A DNA stretch of 64,000 nt from Pocillopora verrucosa (Eukaryota; Cnidaria; Anthozoa; Scleractinia; Pocilloporidae): contig NC_089313.1 of assembly GCF_036669915.1 (NCBI RefSeq), positions 11,228,011-11,292,010 of the forward strand, in the 5' to 3' direction. Each line of letters opens with the position of its first letter. Positions within the stretch are counted from its first letter, which is position 1. Shown here piece after piece: positions 1-12,180 of the stretch. The translations under genes and the position numbers were made by a program. The notes beneath the pieces were generated by a model, which had not been told where the DNA came from, searched no databases, and saw only the letters and a program-made list of their open reading frames with translations.

Positions 1-2816
1 CTCTATCATGAAAAGTGTTTCCATCCATGCAATGTTGGGGTATGCAGAACTCTTGCAGAAAAAAAAATACAACAGGGAGAGGGATATGTGTGCGCCACAC
101 CTGGAGAAATGAACTTTTGGTTAAACCGATACTATATATGAGTTTTCTTTCCACAGATACATTTTGGAGGTGCTTGCTGAGGAAGTGATGACATTCCTAA
201 TCATGGATAGGGAAGGCTGTGATTATAGTTGAGCGACAGGGAAGCATTTGCTGAGGAAAAGCCGTTGAACGCGGTTTACGTGGGAAAATGGGACGAGCTC
301 CCCAGAGTAAACACCCACCAGTGCCAGATAGATATCGAGGGAGAGTTACTAAGGAAAAATGAAAATATATTTGGAGACCAAGACAAGTTCTTTCCTCGTT
401 TTGAAAAGAATGTGCGCAGAGGATCACCAGCAAATAACTGACGGGGTTCTCGATACCTCTAAACAACTTGATTTAGTTCTATAAGTAAAACCAGGTTAAT
501 TGCTGGTGTGCTGTTAAGTAATAAGTATTCTGATATCCTTAGTACGCAAATTAATCTAAACAAGACGTAATGGGAGAGAGAGGTATTTTTAGTTTGTAAA
601 TAATTGCCTAAATGATCACTTTCTTCCCTTCTTCAAACTTTTGTAAACTGTGGATATTATTTCTATGTTAGCTTTTCGTAACATTTGTATTATCTCTCCC
701 TTAAAAGATTTTTCGTTTACCGCACAGAGCCATTTACAATAAACATATAATATTTTCATTATAAGATCTCGCTGTCGTTGTTGCTCTGTTGGAAAAATTG
801 TCGCCATCTAGATAAAAACAAAGCAGCCTGAGTATTAACTAAGCTGGGTTAGAATATGTACACTCTAAGGAGCTCAAGTTACGCACCGTTACACATTGAG
901 TGCGAGACTCACGCAAACAAATTATTTCTCATGTTCTTAGGTTGAAATTGTTTTTCTGATTTAAAACTATTGATTCTGAGATAACAAACTGCTGCTTGAC
1001 AGTAAGGTGCCTGAGAAATAACCAGTAGTTATCTTTGTAAATATGATGTAATCCTTGTTCCCTTTGTACTGGCTTCAAACACTTTCCAGCAGCTGAAACT
1101 CTTGCTTAGAGCAAAGGCATGCATGTCTTAGCTACTCCATTTTTTCACAATTTTCCAATGGAGTATTCCTCCATTCTCCCTCAGCAGGGTGATGCCTGCA
1201 CTGTCACAGTCAAATGCTAAGTAGTCTAGAATCTTACTCTTTGTCGCCAAAATAACCTGGAAAGCTGTTTTTGACATGCAAAGAAATCTCCTGTGTACTG
1301 TCAAGATCAGCGATGTCAAAGGTATCCAGTGACAAGAAAGGGTTTATCATAAACAAATTACAAAAACAAAACTTTGGACTTAAACTTACTGAGCAACTCT
1401 TCACACCCTTAAACATCAGTATGCATATTCTCCAAACTGTTCTTTACATGTTACCTAAGGTGCTGACAAGGAGAATTTGTTTAACAATAAAGAGAAAGAA
1501 AGAACTTCTTCAGTTGATGATCATTTCCTTTATTCTCATGACCTTAAAGTTTGATTCAGGGGTGACATTGTAAGGAGAGATCAGATGTTACATGTAGTTA
1601 CCTTTCGGGGTAAAGTAAAAGTACCCCACAGAAAAGTCAGAGCAAATAAGATCGCAATGGACTTATTATAACCAACAATGATGACGACACTCTGATAATA
1701 ATGGTGTTGGTTTAACCCTTTAACTCCCAAGATCTGATTGTTAATTTTCCCCTCTACCTGCCACACATTTCCTTGTCGTGTTTTGTAGGTTTTGGATGTT
1801 AGATCAAAGTAACACTTCTTCCTGATAAGTTTGAATATTCTCATTACATGTTTGTTGGATAATAAGTGGATATTATGAGGTAAAGTTATATGTTCATCAC
1901 TTGTGGGAGTTTCTATTGTTTTACATCAATTTGTAACGTATCCCTCTAAAAGTGTTATTTGCTGCGGTTCTAACAAGAGCAGCAAATTATTGTTTTCAAG
2001 GTTATAACTTTTCGACAGTTTTCATGTAGACATGGGAATAAAATGGCGGGATTTTACTAAGGCAAATCACTCTAAGCTGACATCGCTGCTGGCATTGGTG
2101 CTTTCTTCTACAATACATTTCTTTTAATTTACACCAATTTTCTTTGCGTGCATTTCAGTTTGATTATAGGTGGTGCGTAATGTATTTACAGTTTGTATTT
2201 ATATACGTTAGTTCAACCTCTTTACCTCGAGGTTCATGTTCAGTGTCTGTCTCTGCATTCGGGAGGGTACAGGTTTCCTCCTCAGATGGAAAGGGGGGTT
2301 TTCCTGACCGGCAGCAGGCACAGATCTGTAAATTACACCAGTGATCATAAAACTGTACTCCAGAGTTTGCTGTCAACATTGTAATTTTTTCTTGTTGCTG
2401 CCTTTGCAGTATTTATGTGATGGTATAAATAAACGTGGACTGATGCTTGCTTTACGCTGAGCCTCTATCCAGTACAGATGTCAGTTTTCCTATTTCACAA
2501 TGAGCAATTCACTGTTCCGATTGTCCACTATTTTGAAAATAGGGAATAGAGAAAACGCGACTATTATATCTCATCCTTTGACAGTTTCCATAGATTATCC
2601 AGAAAAAAGATTACAAGAAAACACAACGTATAAGCTAGAGGGTATAATCTTGAGAAAAAAAAGTCTCTTAACAATTTACAAGGAACGCAGAAGCAATAAA
2701 AAGGCAGGATTGCAAGTTAGAGTTTGGGAGGTGCAGTAAGAACAAGGAGCATGCCAATAAAAAGCATAACACACTGGGTTTGTGCCATACAAACAACCTC
2801 AAACCCTGTGATAAGG
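1..2816 (-). repeat. Duplicated Orai-3'/MORN3-intron module, inverted copy
   Basis: No gene is supported here. Read on the minus strand this stretch matches 18355-21165 almost base for base. It also matches, with gaps, 58626-61210, the 3' side of the intact Orai gene and intron 4 of MORN3. It therefore derives from that locus. The copy continues beyond the left window edge, because position 1 already lies inside the repeat. A dispersed coral-type repeat with the box CTTTAACTCCCAAGATCTGA sits near 1715-1900. Short open frames at 197-466 (-) and 229-441 (+) recur in every copy but start at non-ATG codons and match no family I know. Confidence 0.8.
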
Positions 2817-3188
2817 TCATGGACTGCCTACTGGTGAGCTTGGTGCTGTCCCTGTATCTGTGTACAGTTGGTTTGTAATCTGTTGAAGTTCTTTAATTCC
2901 CTGAAATGATCTTTCATACTTGTGTTGGACAAGAGATCGGTAAAAATGCACAGCAAACCATACCAAAACAATGCATACAGGTACTAATACCACAGAAGCA
3001 GCCACTGCCGCAGGCTCACTGTGATTGTAAAACTTCACCCAACAGAGTATTGCAATCTCTGCTAAAAAGAGAAGTGTTCCAAGACCAGTTGAGAAAATCC
3101 ATACAATTTCTAACATTATGGATGTTTCAAAACGAAAAGAAGTAAAGACATCGTTCATTTTCCATAGATGTCTCAAACAAATAAACAT
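2817..3188 (-). pseudogene. Internally deleted Orai copy A (TM3-TM4 only)
   Basis: A 123-codon open frame. From about residue 28 it is nearly identical to residues 112 onward of the intact Orai at 56481-58625: TM3 ([17 protein letters not shown]), the short TM3-TM4 loop, TM4 ([18 protein letters not shown]) and the cytosolic helix ending in TAPSSPVGSP. The first ~27 residues come from what is non-coding DNA upstream of Orai at about 56190-56287. The TATA/CCAAT region, exon 1, intron 1 and the TM1-TM2 part of exon 2 are missing. Without the pore helix and its glutamate it cannot make an Orai channel. This is the only one of three such copies whose frame runs to the Orai C terminus. A processed or truncated transcript acting on Orai assembly is conceivable, but nothing here shows expression. 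Confidence 0.85.
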
Positions 3189-5310
3189 AATCAGACATCT
3201 CCTTTCAAAGATTCACTTATTAATAAAACATAGGATATGCTGCTCTTAAAGACAAGCACCACTACTATTTGAAAATTTCGTGTTGAATACCGCTAATATT
3301 AAAAGAAACGAGAAAAGTTCCAATCAACGGGATGTACTTTCTTGTAGGAGAACAATTTCCCATGATTTGCTTGCTTTGAAGAGAAAACGGATGAAGTTAC
3401 TGCGATATCAGCCTGAAAAAACAATGTAATCTTTGATGGGGCTTAAACCTACTTTCGAGTCATTTGTAATCGAAGCCTTTTGATTTCGTAAAATGCAATT
3501 TTAAAATGTCATCATTTTGACTTTCAGTCCACAAGTCAATCGAGTATATAAGCTAAATTTAGGCCGTCCAGTTTTTACATGAAATGATCCTGAACTTACA
3601 GATCATCTAACTTTATCATGATTGCGTGTAATAGCTAACGTCCTTGCAGGCATGAACTAGAATATTATTAGAATATTTGCTGAAACAACGGAAGAGATGT
3701 TTTTGACCTGTTACAGTGCAGCTGACTAAACCACACTTCATGTCGTAGAAAAGTGACGAAAGAAGTGACCAACCCTTCAGCTTTATAGGATTTTCCGCTC
3801 AGAATGTGACCTGTATAGTATTGACCGCTCGGGAAAAAGCAGGAATGACGACATGCATTACCATCAAAATACAATCATATCGATTTTTAACTCTATATAT
3901 TATCTAACGCTGACGCGGGGAAAATCCAGACATGTCTATATATATTGGATACTCACTTGGGCTTCGAACCGCAATTGGTTAAACTTAGCTTTAAGTCTTA
4001 AATTTAAATATTCCAGTTTTGGCCGATGGCTCATCAACTCGGTGATACAGGAAATGAAAGGCGCTGATGTCGAACGTTTCTTGAACGCTACCAAATGTTT
4101 ACTTTTGCACTCAGACTTGGGAAATGACACACGATAATCCAATCAATGTAGCAACACAGAAGTTTTTAATCCATGAAACTTCGTTTTCTCAGGATTGTTC
4201 AGACCCCCTTCCGTGATTCGATGAAACAGGCCAAGCAATTAAAGAGGCCAAATTTATTGGTAACAACATTATAAATGTTACAGTGCTAACAGCTAAATTT
4301 AAATCTTCAAAAGAGCTACATATGTTTCACATGTGCGAACTTGATCATCCCATTATGATTAAAATTAGGTCTAATAAACGACAATTGGTCATTTAGGTGA
4401 AAGGATTGTGTTAGCCGGTGATTAAGCAGTATTAAAAAATTAGAAAAGCACAAGAGTAATAGATATGAAATATGTCAGAATAATAACAGGAAGTGCTCTC
4501 AATAAACTAATATTACACCAATCTTATCTTAGTATTGTAAAAGAAATTGAGATCTAACTAAGCCCAAATTATTTAAAACAAGGCACAACGTTCTCAGGCA
4601 ATTTACAGTAATAGAAAGAAGTTTTGAGTTTGTAAAGTTCAATTATCCCAAACTTAAAGAGTTTTATACAAATACAAACAAATCCAGTAGCACTGCATAA
4701 GATGCCTACGTGCAGCTAGAAAGTTTCAATATTGATTGATTTTGATTCACTACCTGACTTTTTCAGTTTTTCTGTTTTCTTTTCTATTCACGTTACTGAA
4801 AATTATAAATGATAGAATTATTACTTGTTGACTCAAACTCTCCTAAGTAGAGAAACAATTCCGTGCTACTCTCGATTAAATGTCAAAAGCCTGTTGGCAA
4901 AAACGACTAACACAGCAACAAAATCAGAAAAAATCCATTCCCTAACCACTACCTTTTACCTTGGAGTTCAACAATCAATCTCAAAGAGTACATAATGAAT
5001 CACCAAATCGAGCCTTGTAAACATCCTTTTACAAATTATCAAACTGAATTCTTCTTTTTAAGAAAAAAACTAATGTAGTCAACAAACCATTATGATATTA
5101 ATACTTAACTCTTTGGATACAGAGCCATGTCCATTGAAAATCGTTTGTGCGTGTAATCTTCTTAGCTACAATTGGAGCGCACGTTGCAAAACATTGTTAA
5201 AAATTCAAGTTTCAACCTACAAATGTGACAAGCTTTCACATGAGTCAATAAAATGTTTAAAGAATCGAAAGATTAGTGATGCTACTATTATAACACTTCA
5301 TAACATGCGG
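3189..5310 (-). repeat. TRIM 3' flank / Orai-upstream module, inverted copy
   Basis: Non-coding. On the minus strand it matches 15823-17982, 43757-45795 and, more loosely, 51875-54290. Its distal half also matches 55080-56230 upstream of the intact Orai gene. An open frame at 3936-4142 recurs unchanged in the copies but opens with TTG, so I do not call it a gene. Nothing else is recognisable. Confidence 0.75.
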
Positions 5311-7557
5311 CTACTCAAATATCTGAACCCGATGATTGTGAAAGTCAGTAAGAACTATCCTACCATCACTGAGGACTGCTAAAGAAGATGGTCCAATAAA
5401 TTGTCCTATCTTTTCTCCTTCTGAGCCAAATTTTCCTAGAAACTTTCCATTCACCTCAAACACCTGAATTCTATTATTGTCTGCATCACAGACCATCAGG
5501 TGCTCAGCTTTGTTAATTGACAAATGATAAGGTCTATTGAACTCTCCGTCCCCTGTTCCATACTTTCCAAATTTGTAAAGAAAATGTCCAGCTTTGTCAA
5601 AAACTTTGATACAGTGTTCCGTAAAGTCTGACGCTATAAGATATTCCTTATACTGGATACAGTGAATGGGTGCAGAAAGAGAACCCTCAGAGCCTATACT
5701 ACGGAGAAACTGGCCGTTACGGGAAAATAACTTAATTTTCTTATTTTCGGTATCAGCTACAATACAATTTCCGTCACTACCGATGGATATTCCGTAAGGA
5801 CAGCTGAGTTGGTGATCAAGATTTCCCTCTCCACCAAACTTGCTCAGAAACTCCCCCTGCCCACTAAAAAGTTGAATTCGATGATTAGCTGTATCTGCTA
5901 TGAAGATGATTCCGTTTTCATTACCGATTGCAACCCCTATAGGCGAGTCAAACTCTCCCTCTTTATCCCCCCTAGACCCAAATGATCTTAAGTAAGTTCC
6001 ATCACTACTGAATACCTGGACCCTGTTGTTACAACTGTCAGTGATTACAATTTCATCGCGTTTGTTCACTGCTACTCCCCAGGGATATGTAAAATCTTCC
6101 TTGGCCGCACCATGTTTTCCGAAGGATAACACGGGCCTGTACTGTCTGGGTTTTACTTCAGCAGCAAAGGGACTGTTTCGAATGTGCTCACCATTGACCT
6201 TCACAGACACACCGTATTTTCCGGTTTCTTTCGCAAAATAGCCGATCTTGTAGCTACCATCTTTGTTATCCTGGACTCGTGTCTCCGTTGCACAGTCATG
6301 GCCATCCTGATTTTTGATCTCCACTGTTACATAGTCACGTTCTTCATAACATTGTTCTCCTTTAGCATTTCTTGTTGTCAACATTATGTTTGCTTCTAGT
6401 CCAACGGTCGGCTCGCTGATTCCTTCTCCGGAGGCGCTCGACTCAGTTGGACTAGTAGGAAGAACTTTCACAAAGCCAATTCTGTCAGTCCATACATGAT
6501 CAAACAATCTTTGATTTCTTACAAATCCAAAATCTGCAATGCTTCGATTGCCAATGGGAGGATAGGCTGACTCAACTTGACCCTGAAATGTTACTTCTCG
6601 AATTTTGTTTGATTGTATGATTTCAGCGCTAATATTCCGTTGCAGAATTGCCTCAGTAGCTTCGATGCCTGTTTCAGTTATTTTCACTTGGTTTTCAATC
6701 TCACTTCTTTGTATCTTCAGGCGATGTATGGACTCTGCAGCTCTGTTGTCTAAGTCATCAAAGGTTTCTTGCTTTTGTGCCTCGATAACCGCCATCATAC
6801 TGTCAACAAACTGTTGCACGCTTTTCTTTACGCTGGCGACATGTTCTTGAATTTTGGCGCAGTCCGAGTCAAGTCGAGCAATTTCTCGCCTTTTCTTCAA
6901 TACTGTTTTCTTCTGTTTCTCGATCGCAGACTTCGCAAGTAATTTTCGATCATCTGCAGCTTCTTTCAAAAGCATCTTGGCGTGACCGTCATGAGTAGTG
7001 GCAACACACGAATGGCAAATTGCAACACAGCAATCTTTGCAGAAAAACTCCAATTCCTTACCCTCGTGGCCGCGGCTGCGACAAAATACCGGTCGCTTCA
7101 AAACATTCTCAAAATCTTGGTCTTTAAAGTCTTTGAGCGCTAATGCACGGTGTTCCTTATTCGCTTTTATTCCATTGTGAAGACTGATGCAGTTAGCCTC
7201 GCACCAGAAAGCACAACATTGAAAGCAGTAAAAGCTTTGGGAGCTGCTCTCTTCGCAATTTCCACACCTGACTTCAGTAGCATTGCACTCTTTGATGGCC
7301 AACACGTCAAGGAGACTGTTGATGCGAAAGTTGGTTGGAAGATCCTCAAGATTTCCACTTCTAGGAACATGAATCTCTTTCCGACATTCAGGGCATGCGA
7401 TGATATCGTGGCGGCCACTCGTTCTAAGAATCCCGTTCAAACAATGCAGGCAAAAGACATGTAAACACGGCAGCGTTTTCGGATCAGCGAATGTGTTCAT
7501 ACACACAGAACAGGAGACCTCTTCATGAAGATTGTTTAGTAAGGTTTTGATATCCAT
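5311..7557 (-). CDS. TRIM-NHL protein, copy A (TRIM2/3/71-like E3 ligase)
   Basis: Single uninterrupted frame of 748 codons. The ATG lies in a strong context (GCCATGG) conserved in all copies. Domains in order: C3HC4 RING (C16, C19, C31, H33, C36, C39, C55, C58); B-box 1-like zinc site from about C98 to H136; B-box 2 (C159, H164, C173, C176, C181, C184, H189, H192); coiled coil about 195-325; filamin/ABP280 domain about 375-471; six NHL repeats about 476-748 forming a predicted beta-propeller. This is the TRIM-NHL layout of TRIM2/TRIM3/TRIM71. The RING is expected to act as a ubiquitin E3 and the NHL propeller to bind RNA or protein. The gene is intronless here, unlike its single-copy neighbours, so an old retrocopy origin of the family is possible. 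Which vertebrate TRIM it is closest to cannot be settled by eye. Confidence 0.93.
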   Translation of the reverse strand: MDIKTLLNNLHEEVSCSVCMNTFADPKTLPCLHVFCLHCLNGILRTSGRHDIIACPECRKEIHVPRSGNLEDLPTNFRINSLLDVLAIKECNATEVRCGNCEESSSQSFYCFQCCAFWCEANCISLHNGIKANKEHRALALKDFKDQDFENVLKRPVFCRSRGHEGKELEFFCKDCCVAICHSCVATTHDGHAKMLLKEAADDRKLLAKSAIEKQKKTVLKKRREIARLDSDCAKIQEHVASVKKSVQQFVDSMMAVIEAQKQETFDDLDNRAAESIHRLKIQRSEIENQVKITETGIEATEAILQRNISAEIIQSNKIREVTFQGQVESAYPPIGNRSIADFGFVRNQRLFDHVWTDRIGFVKVLPTSPTESSASGEGISEPTVGLEANIMLTTRNAKGEQCYEERDYVTVEIKNQDGHDCATETRVQDNKDGSYKIGYFAKETGKYGVSVKVNGEHIRNSPFAAEVKPRQYRPVLSFGKHGAAKEDFTYPWGVAVNKRDEIVITDSCNNRVQVFSSDGTYLRSFGSRGDKEGEFDSPIGVAIGNENGIIFIADTANHRIQLFSGQGEFLSKFGGEGNLDHQLSCPYGISIGSDGNCIVADTENKKIKLFSRNGQFLRSIGSEGSLSAPIHCIQYKEYLIASDFTEHCIKVFDKAGHFLYKFGKYGTGDGEFNRPYHLSINKAEHLMVCDADNNRIQVFEVNGKFLGKFGSEGEKIGQFIGPSSLAVLSDGRIVLTDFHNHRVQIFE

Positions 7558-7655
7558 GGCAAGATTCGGAGATAGGGAAAAATTACGGCAGAGAGAAAAG
7601 TTAAAAGCGAAACTACTTCAAGCCACCTCAAGCGGAAGAGAATCTTAAAATCACT

Positions 7656-8166
7656 CTTCAAAAACTCATTTATAATTCATAAGCCCATTAACCTATCAAA
7701 TGGTAGATAATACATCACGTGCAGTGACTTTATATCGATAAACCTAAGCATGTGACTTATGAATATTAATTAATTATCAACACAGAAACTGACACAACAA
7801 ATGGTGGGAACATATTTAATGTTCTTTCAACAAATTTCACACAGTAAATTTACTTTTGTACCAAAATTAATAGTACAGTTGTGAAATGCACATCTGGAAA
7901 AATTCTCTATTCCATTAGTACTGTAATCTGGTAAAGGCATATTAGACAATACATCATCTGAAACTTCGAATTCAAGATCATGTTTTTCTCGTATGCTAAT
8001 TTCTAACGTTCACAAAAGCATAATTGTCATGAACTCTCTTGACACACGCTTTTCCAAGAATGTTTTTGAAGCCGTTCAAAAAACTCGCAGCACGTGTTTT
8101 ATCGGGTCAAAAACGCCTCGTGGTTTTAAACCCGATAAAACACTCCTGCTCGTTTTTTAAACATTA
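7656..8166. mobile_element. ~0.5-kb insertion in the TRIM A 5' flank, with foldback end
   Basis: The 5' flanks of TRIM C and D are continuous across the point corresponding to 7655/8167 (the sequence around GATTTTATGAGTGATC). Copy A instead has about 510 bp of extra DNA. The inner part is AT-rich with no coding frame. At 8075-8160 there is an imperfect hairpin whose arms share TGTTTTATCGGGT and its complement. No target duplication or terminal repeats are clear to me, so the class is unknown. It separates the TRIM A start from its conserved distal 5' flank. Confidence 0.55.
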
Positions 8167-8799
8167 CATAAAATCTGACCAATGAGGTAGCGTTATTGGG
8201 CATGTTTTGACGTACTGCTGACTTCTTGGGGCCTTAGTGACAGGATCAGTATTTCCTACACAGGAAAAAAAACATTGATGACTATCTCCTTAAATTACTA
8301 ATCGTTTGCGGTTCGCCATACTTTCGTATCTAGACATCTTTTAAGGCACTGCGCCAGGTAATCAGCCGATTGTGGCCCGTAAACGGTCCGATGATGTTAC
8401 AAGGAGGTAAGAGAGTGTAAACTGAAAGAAGGTAATAAGTTGCGATCAATGAGCAGTGATGAAAGGTATTAAGTAAACACTTCATGGAGTTTACGGTCGA
8501 TGGAACCTGTGATAATAACCCGTGATAATAACCCATGTAATAATTTTTTTTTTTTGGTTGTTTCATTGGAAGATCACTTCACGAGGTCTGATGGATATGT
8601 TCAGGTTTTCAAGTCAATTGAGCAACGTCTATACAATTCTTTAGATTCTCTTAGATCAGAAAAGAGGCAAGAGGTGTGCAATACTAAGCTACGGCGAACC
8701 TGTGCGCAACTGATAAGTGCAGAGGCAAGACCGTAATTTATGGGCAGAAAGCTGCCTGAAAGGAAAGACTTTCTGAAAGGAAAGAGAGTAGTAGTCATT
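8167..8799 (-). repeat. TRIM 5'-flank module, inverted copy
   Basis: On the minus strand this matches 23800-24400 and 48890-49530, upstream of TRIM C and TRIM D. It includes the stretch around GGACCGTTTACGGGCCACA. On the plus strand a frame of about 60 codons (8561-8736) stays open in all three modules and runs divergently from TRIM. It matches nothing I recognise. It may be a relic exon or chance conservation in young duplicates. Confidence 0.6.
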
Positions 8800-9358
8800 C
8801 TTATTTGAAAAGCAAAATTACATATAGGCTTTTTGTGAGTGCCAAACAGAGATGAAGTGCAAGACTTGGGACAAGTCTTCATGATATAAATATTAGTAGA
8901 AGAGGAGATTATATGCAGATTTTCTGTGCGTGCCAAATAGAGTGCGAGAAAGAAAGAAAAAATGGTTGTAGTCATTTTCACCTGCAAAGATTTTATATGC
9001 ATATTTTCTCTCAATGTCGTATAGAGTACCAGAGAGAATAAGAAATTAGTAGTCATTCCTACTAGAAAGATTTTATATACATATTTTCTCTCCAGGTCGA
9101 ATAGAGTGCCAGAAAGAATAAGAAATCAGTAGTCATTCCTACTAGAAAAGACTTGCATATTTTCTCTCCATGCCGAACAGAGTGCCACAGAGAATAAGAA
9201 AGTAGTTACCTAATAAAATGTTACAAGCAAAGTTTATTATGCGTGCCGACTAGAGTATGAGAAGCAAATATCACGTGACATTACGTTAACATATACATAC
9301 AGACTTTCCATGCGTGCTACTAAGAGGATGCCAGAAAGAGTAGGAGAGTGGTAGTCAC
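8800..9358 (-). repeat. Degenerate ~80-bp tandem repeat array, inverted copy
   Basis: Repeating units read, on the minus strand, roughly as a GACTACTA box, then TTCTTATTCTTTCTGGCACT, then CTATTCGGCACG, then GAGAGAAAATATGCA and an AT-rich spacer. Two adjacent units near 9049 and 9130 are about 81 bp apart. The same array occurs at 21166-22090 and 46906-47880, always between the Orai-derived module and the TRIM 5' flank. No gene is seen. Confidence 0.75.
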
Positions 9359-11775
9359 TCTGTCATGAAAAGTGTTTCAATCCATGCAATGTTGGGGTCT
9401 GCAGGACTCTTGCAGAAAAAAAAATACAACAGGGAGAGAGATATGTGTTCGCCACACCTGGAGAAATGAACTTTTGGTTAAACCGATACTATATATGAGT
9501 TTTCTTTCCACAGATACATTTTGGAGGTGCTTGCTGAGGAAGTGATGACATTTCTAATCATGGATAGGGAAGGCTGTGATTATAGTTGAGCGACAGGGAA
9601 GCATTTGCTGAGGAAAAGCTGTTGAACACGGTTTACGTGGGAAAATGGGACGAGCTCCCCAGAGTAAACACCCACCAGTGCCAGATAGATATCGAGGGAG
9701 AGTTACAAAGGAAAAATGAAAATATATTTGGAGACCAAGACAAGTTCTTTCCTCGTTTTGAAAAGAATGTGCGCAGAGGATCACCAGCAAATAACTGACG
9801 GGGTTCTCGATACCTCTAAACAACTTGATTTAGTTCTATAAGTAAAACCAGGTTAATTGCGGGTGTGCTGTTAAGTAATAAGTATTCTGATATTGTTAGT
9901 ACGCAAATTCATCTAAACAAGACGAAATGGGAGAGAGAGGTGTTTTTAGTATGTAAATAATTGCCTAAATGATCACTTTCTTCCCTTCTTCAAACTTTTG
10001 TAAACTGTGGATATTATTTCTATGTTAGCTTTTCGTAACATTTGTATTATCTCTCCCTTAAAAGATTTTTCGTTTACCGCACAGAGCCATTTACAATAAT
10101 CATATAATATTTTCATTATAAGATCTCGCTGTCGTTATTGCTCTGTTGGAAAAATTGTCGCCATCTAGATGAAAACAAAGCAGCCTGAGTATTAACTAAG
10201 CTGGGTTAGAATATGCACACTCTAAGGAGCTCAAGTTACGCACCGTTACACATTGAGTGCGATTCTCACGCAAACAAATTATTTCTCATGTTCTTAGGTT
10301 GAAATTGTTTTTTCTGATTTAAAACTATTGATTCTGAGATAACAAACTGCTGCTTGACAGTAAGGTACCTGAGAAATAACCAGTAGTTATCTTTGTAAAT
10401 ATGATGTAATCCTTGTTCCCTTTGTACTGGCTTCAAACACTTTCCAGCAGCTGAAACTCTTGGTTAGAGCAAAGGAATGCATGTCTTAGCTACCCCATTT
10501 TTTCACAATTTTCCAATGGAGTATTCCTCCATTCTCCCTCAGCAGGGTGATGCCTGCACTGTCACAGTCAAATGCTAAGTAGTCTAGAATCTTACTCTTT
10601 GTCGGCAAAATCACCTGGAAAGCTGTTAACATGCAAAGAAATCTTCTGTGTACTGTCAAGATCAGCGATGTCAAAGGTGTCCAGTGACAAGAAAGGGTTT
10701 ATCATAAACAAATTACAAAAACAAAACTTTGGACTTAAACTTACTGAGCAACTCTTCACACCCTTAAACATCAGTATGCATATTCTCCAAACTGTTCTTT
10801 ACATGTTTCCTAAGGTGCTGACAAGGAGAATTTGTTTAACAATAAAGAGAAAGAAAGAACTTCTTCAGTTGATGATCATTTCCTTTATTCTCATGACCCT
10901 AATGTTTGATTCAGGGGTGACATTGTAAGGAGAGATCAGATGTTACATGTAGTTACCTTTCGGGGTAAAGTAAAAGTACCCCACAGAAAAGTCAGAGCAA
11001 ATAAGATCGCAATGGACTTATTATAACCAACAATGATGACGACACTCTGATAATAATGGTGGTGGTTTAACCATTTAACTCCCAAGATCTGATTGTTAAT
11101 TTTCCCCTCTACCTGCCACACATTTCCTTGTCGTGTTTTGTAGGTTTTGGATGTTAGATCAAAGTAACACTTCTTCCTGATAAGTTTGAATATTCTCATT
11201 ACATGTTTGTTGGATAATAAGTGGATATTATGAGGTAAAGTAATATGTTCATCACTTGTGGGAGTTTCTATTGTTTTACATCAATTTGTAACGTATCCCT
11301 CTAAAAGTGTTATTTGCTGCGGTTCTAACAAGAGCAGCAAATTATTGTTTTCAAGGTTATAACTTTTCGACAGTTGTCATGTAGACATGGGAATAAAATG
11401 GCGGGATTTTACTAAGGCAAATCACTCTAAGCTGACATCGCTGCTGGCATTGGTGCTTTCTTCTACAATACATTTCTTTTAATTTACACCAATTTTCTTT
11501 GCGTGCATTTCAGTTTGATTGTAGGTGGTGCGTAATGTATTTACAGTTTGTATTTATATACGTTAGTTCAACCTCTTTACCTCGAGGTTCATGTTCAGTG
11601 TCTGTCTCTGCATTCGGGAGGGTACAGGTTTCCTCCTCAGATGGAAAGGGGGTTTTTCCTGACGGGCAGCTGGCACACATCTGTAAATTACACCAGTGAT
11701 CATTAAACTGTACTCCAGAGTTTGCTGTCACCATTGTAATTTTTTCTTGTTGCTGCCTTTGCGGTATTTATGTGA
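9359..11775 (-). repeat. Second copy of the Orai-3'/MORN3-intron module, direct to 1-2423
   Basis: Runs parallel to 1-2423 with a few differences per hundred bases. Similarity stops abruptly near 11775, after TATTTATGTGATT; the first copy continues past that point into the deleted Orai copy. It therefore marks the start, in minus orientation, of the unit leading into TRIM A. No gene is seen. The dispersed repeat with TTTAACTCCCAAGATCTGA is present near 11070-11220. Confidence 0.8.
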
Positions 11776-12180
11776 TTGTATTTCACGTGTGTTGATATAG
11801 CCAATCAGCTGCTGACACGTCACCCGCCTTTGGCGCCACTCGGTCAGGTTGATGACTGAACGGCAAAGCCTTCACGATTCTCAATACAAGATAGTTTGTC
11901 GGAACTTTCTCGGATTGTGGCGGTTAAATCGCTAAAAAAATCCGTATCGCTGACAGACAGTGAAGTTCAAACTTTCCTGGAAGGGGAAAATAAACAATGT
12001 ACCAAAAGAAAAACCGAAAGTTAAGTATTCAGTGGCTTTGGTGTTGGCATTTCTCGCGGCTGAGAATGAAAATCGTCAACTGGAAGGTCTGCCACTGGCC
12101 GACTTTGGCCGTTTACCTGAAAGACTTTTTCTGTCGGTGAGGACAAAGTCAATAAATGAGAATTTTGTAAATTGAAAATT
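11776..12180 (+). pseudogene. Fragment resembling a tyrosine-recombinase (Crypton/DUF3504-like) N-terminal region
   Basis: From about 11870 one frame reads SLTDSEVQTFLEGENKQCTK. After a frameshift another frame reads LAFLAAENENRQLEGLPLAD and then FLSVRTK, and stops at 12175. This pattern (a conserved AENE box, then LSVRTK) resembles the N-terminal region of Crypton/DUF3504-type recombinase-derived proteins that are abundant in cnidarians. No catalytic region is present. I recognise the motif from memory only. It lies in the unique spacer between the divergent TRIM units. Confidence 0.4.

Noticed and set aside
229..441. 70-codon frame that recurs at 9586-9798 and inverted at 20733-20945, with a protein-like look
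   Set aside because: It opens with TTG, has no start context or splice signals, and its persistence is explained by recent duplication. The substitutions seen are not biased to silent sites.
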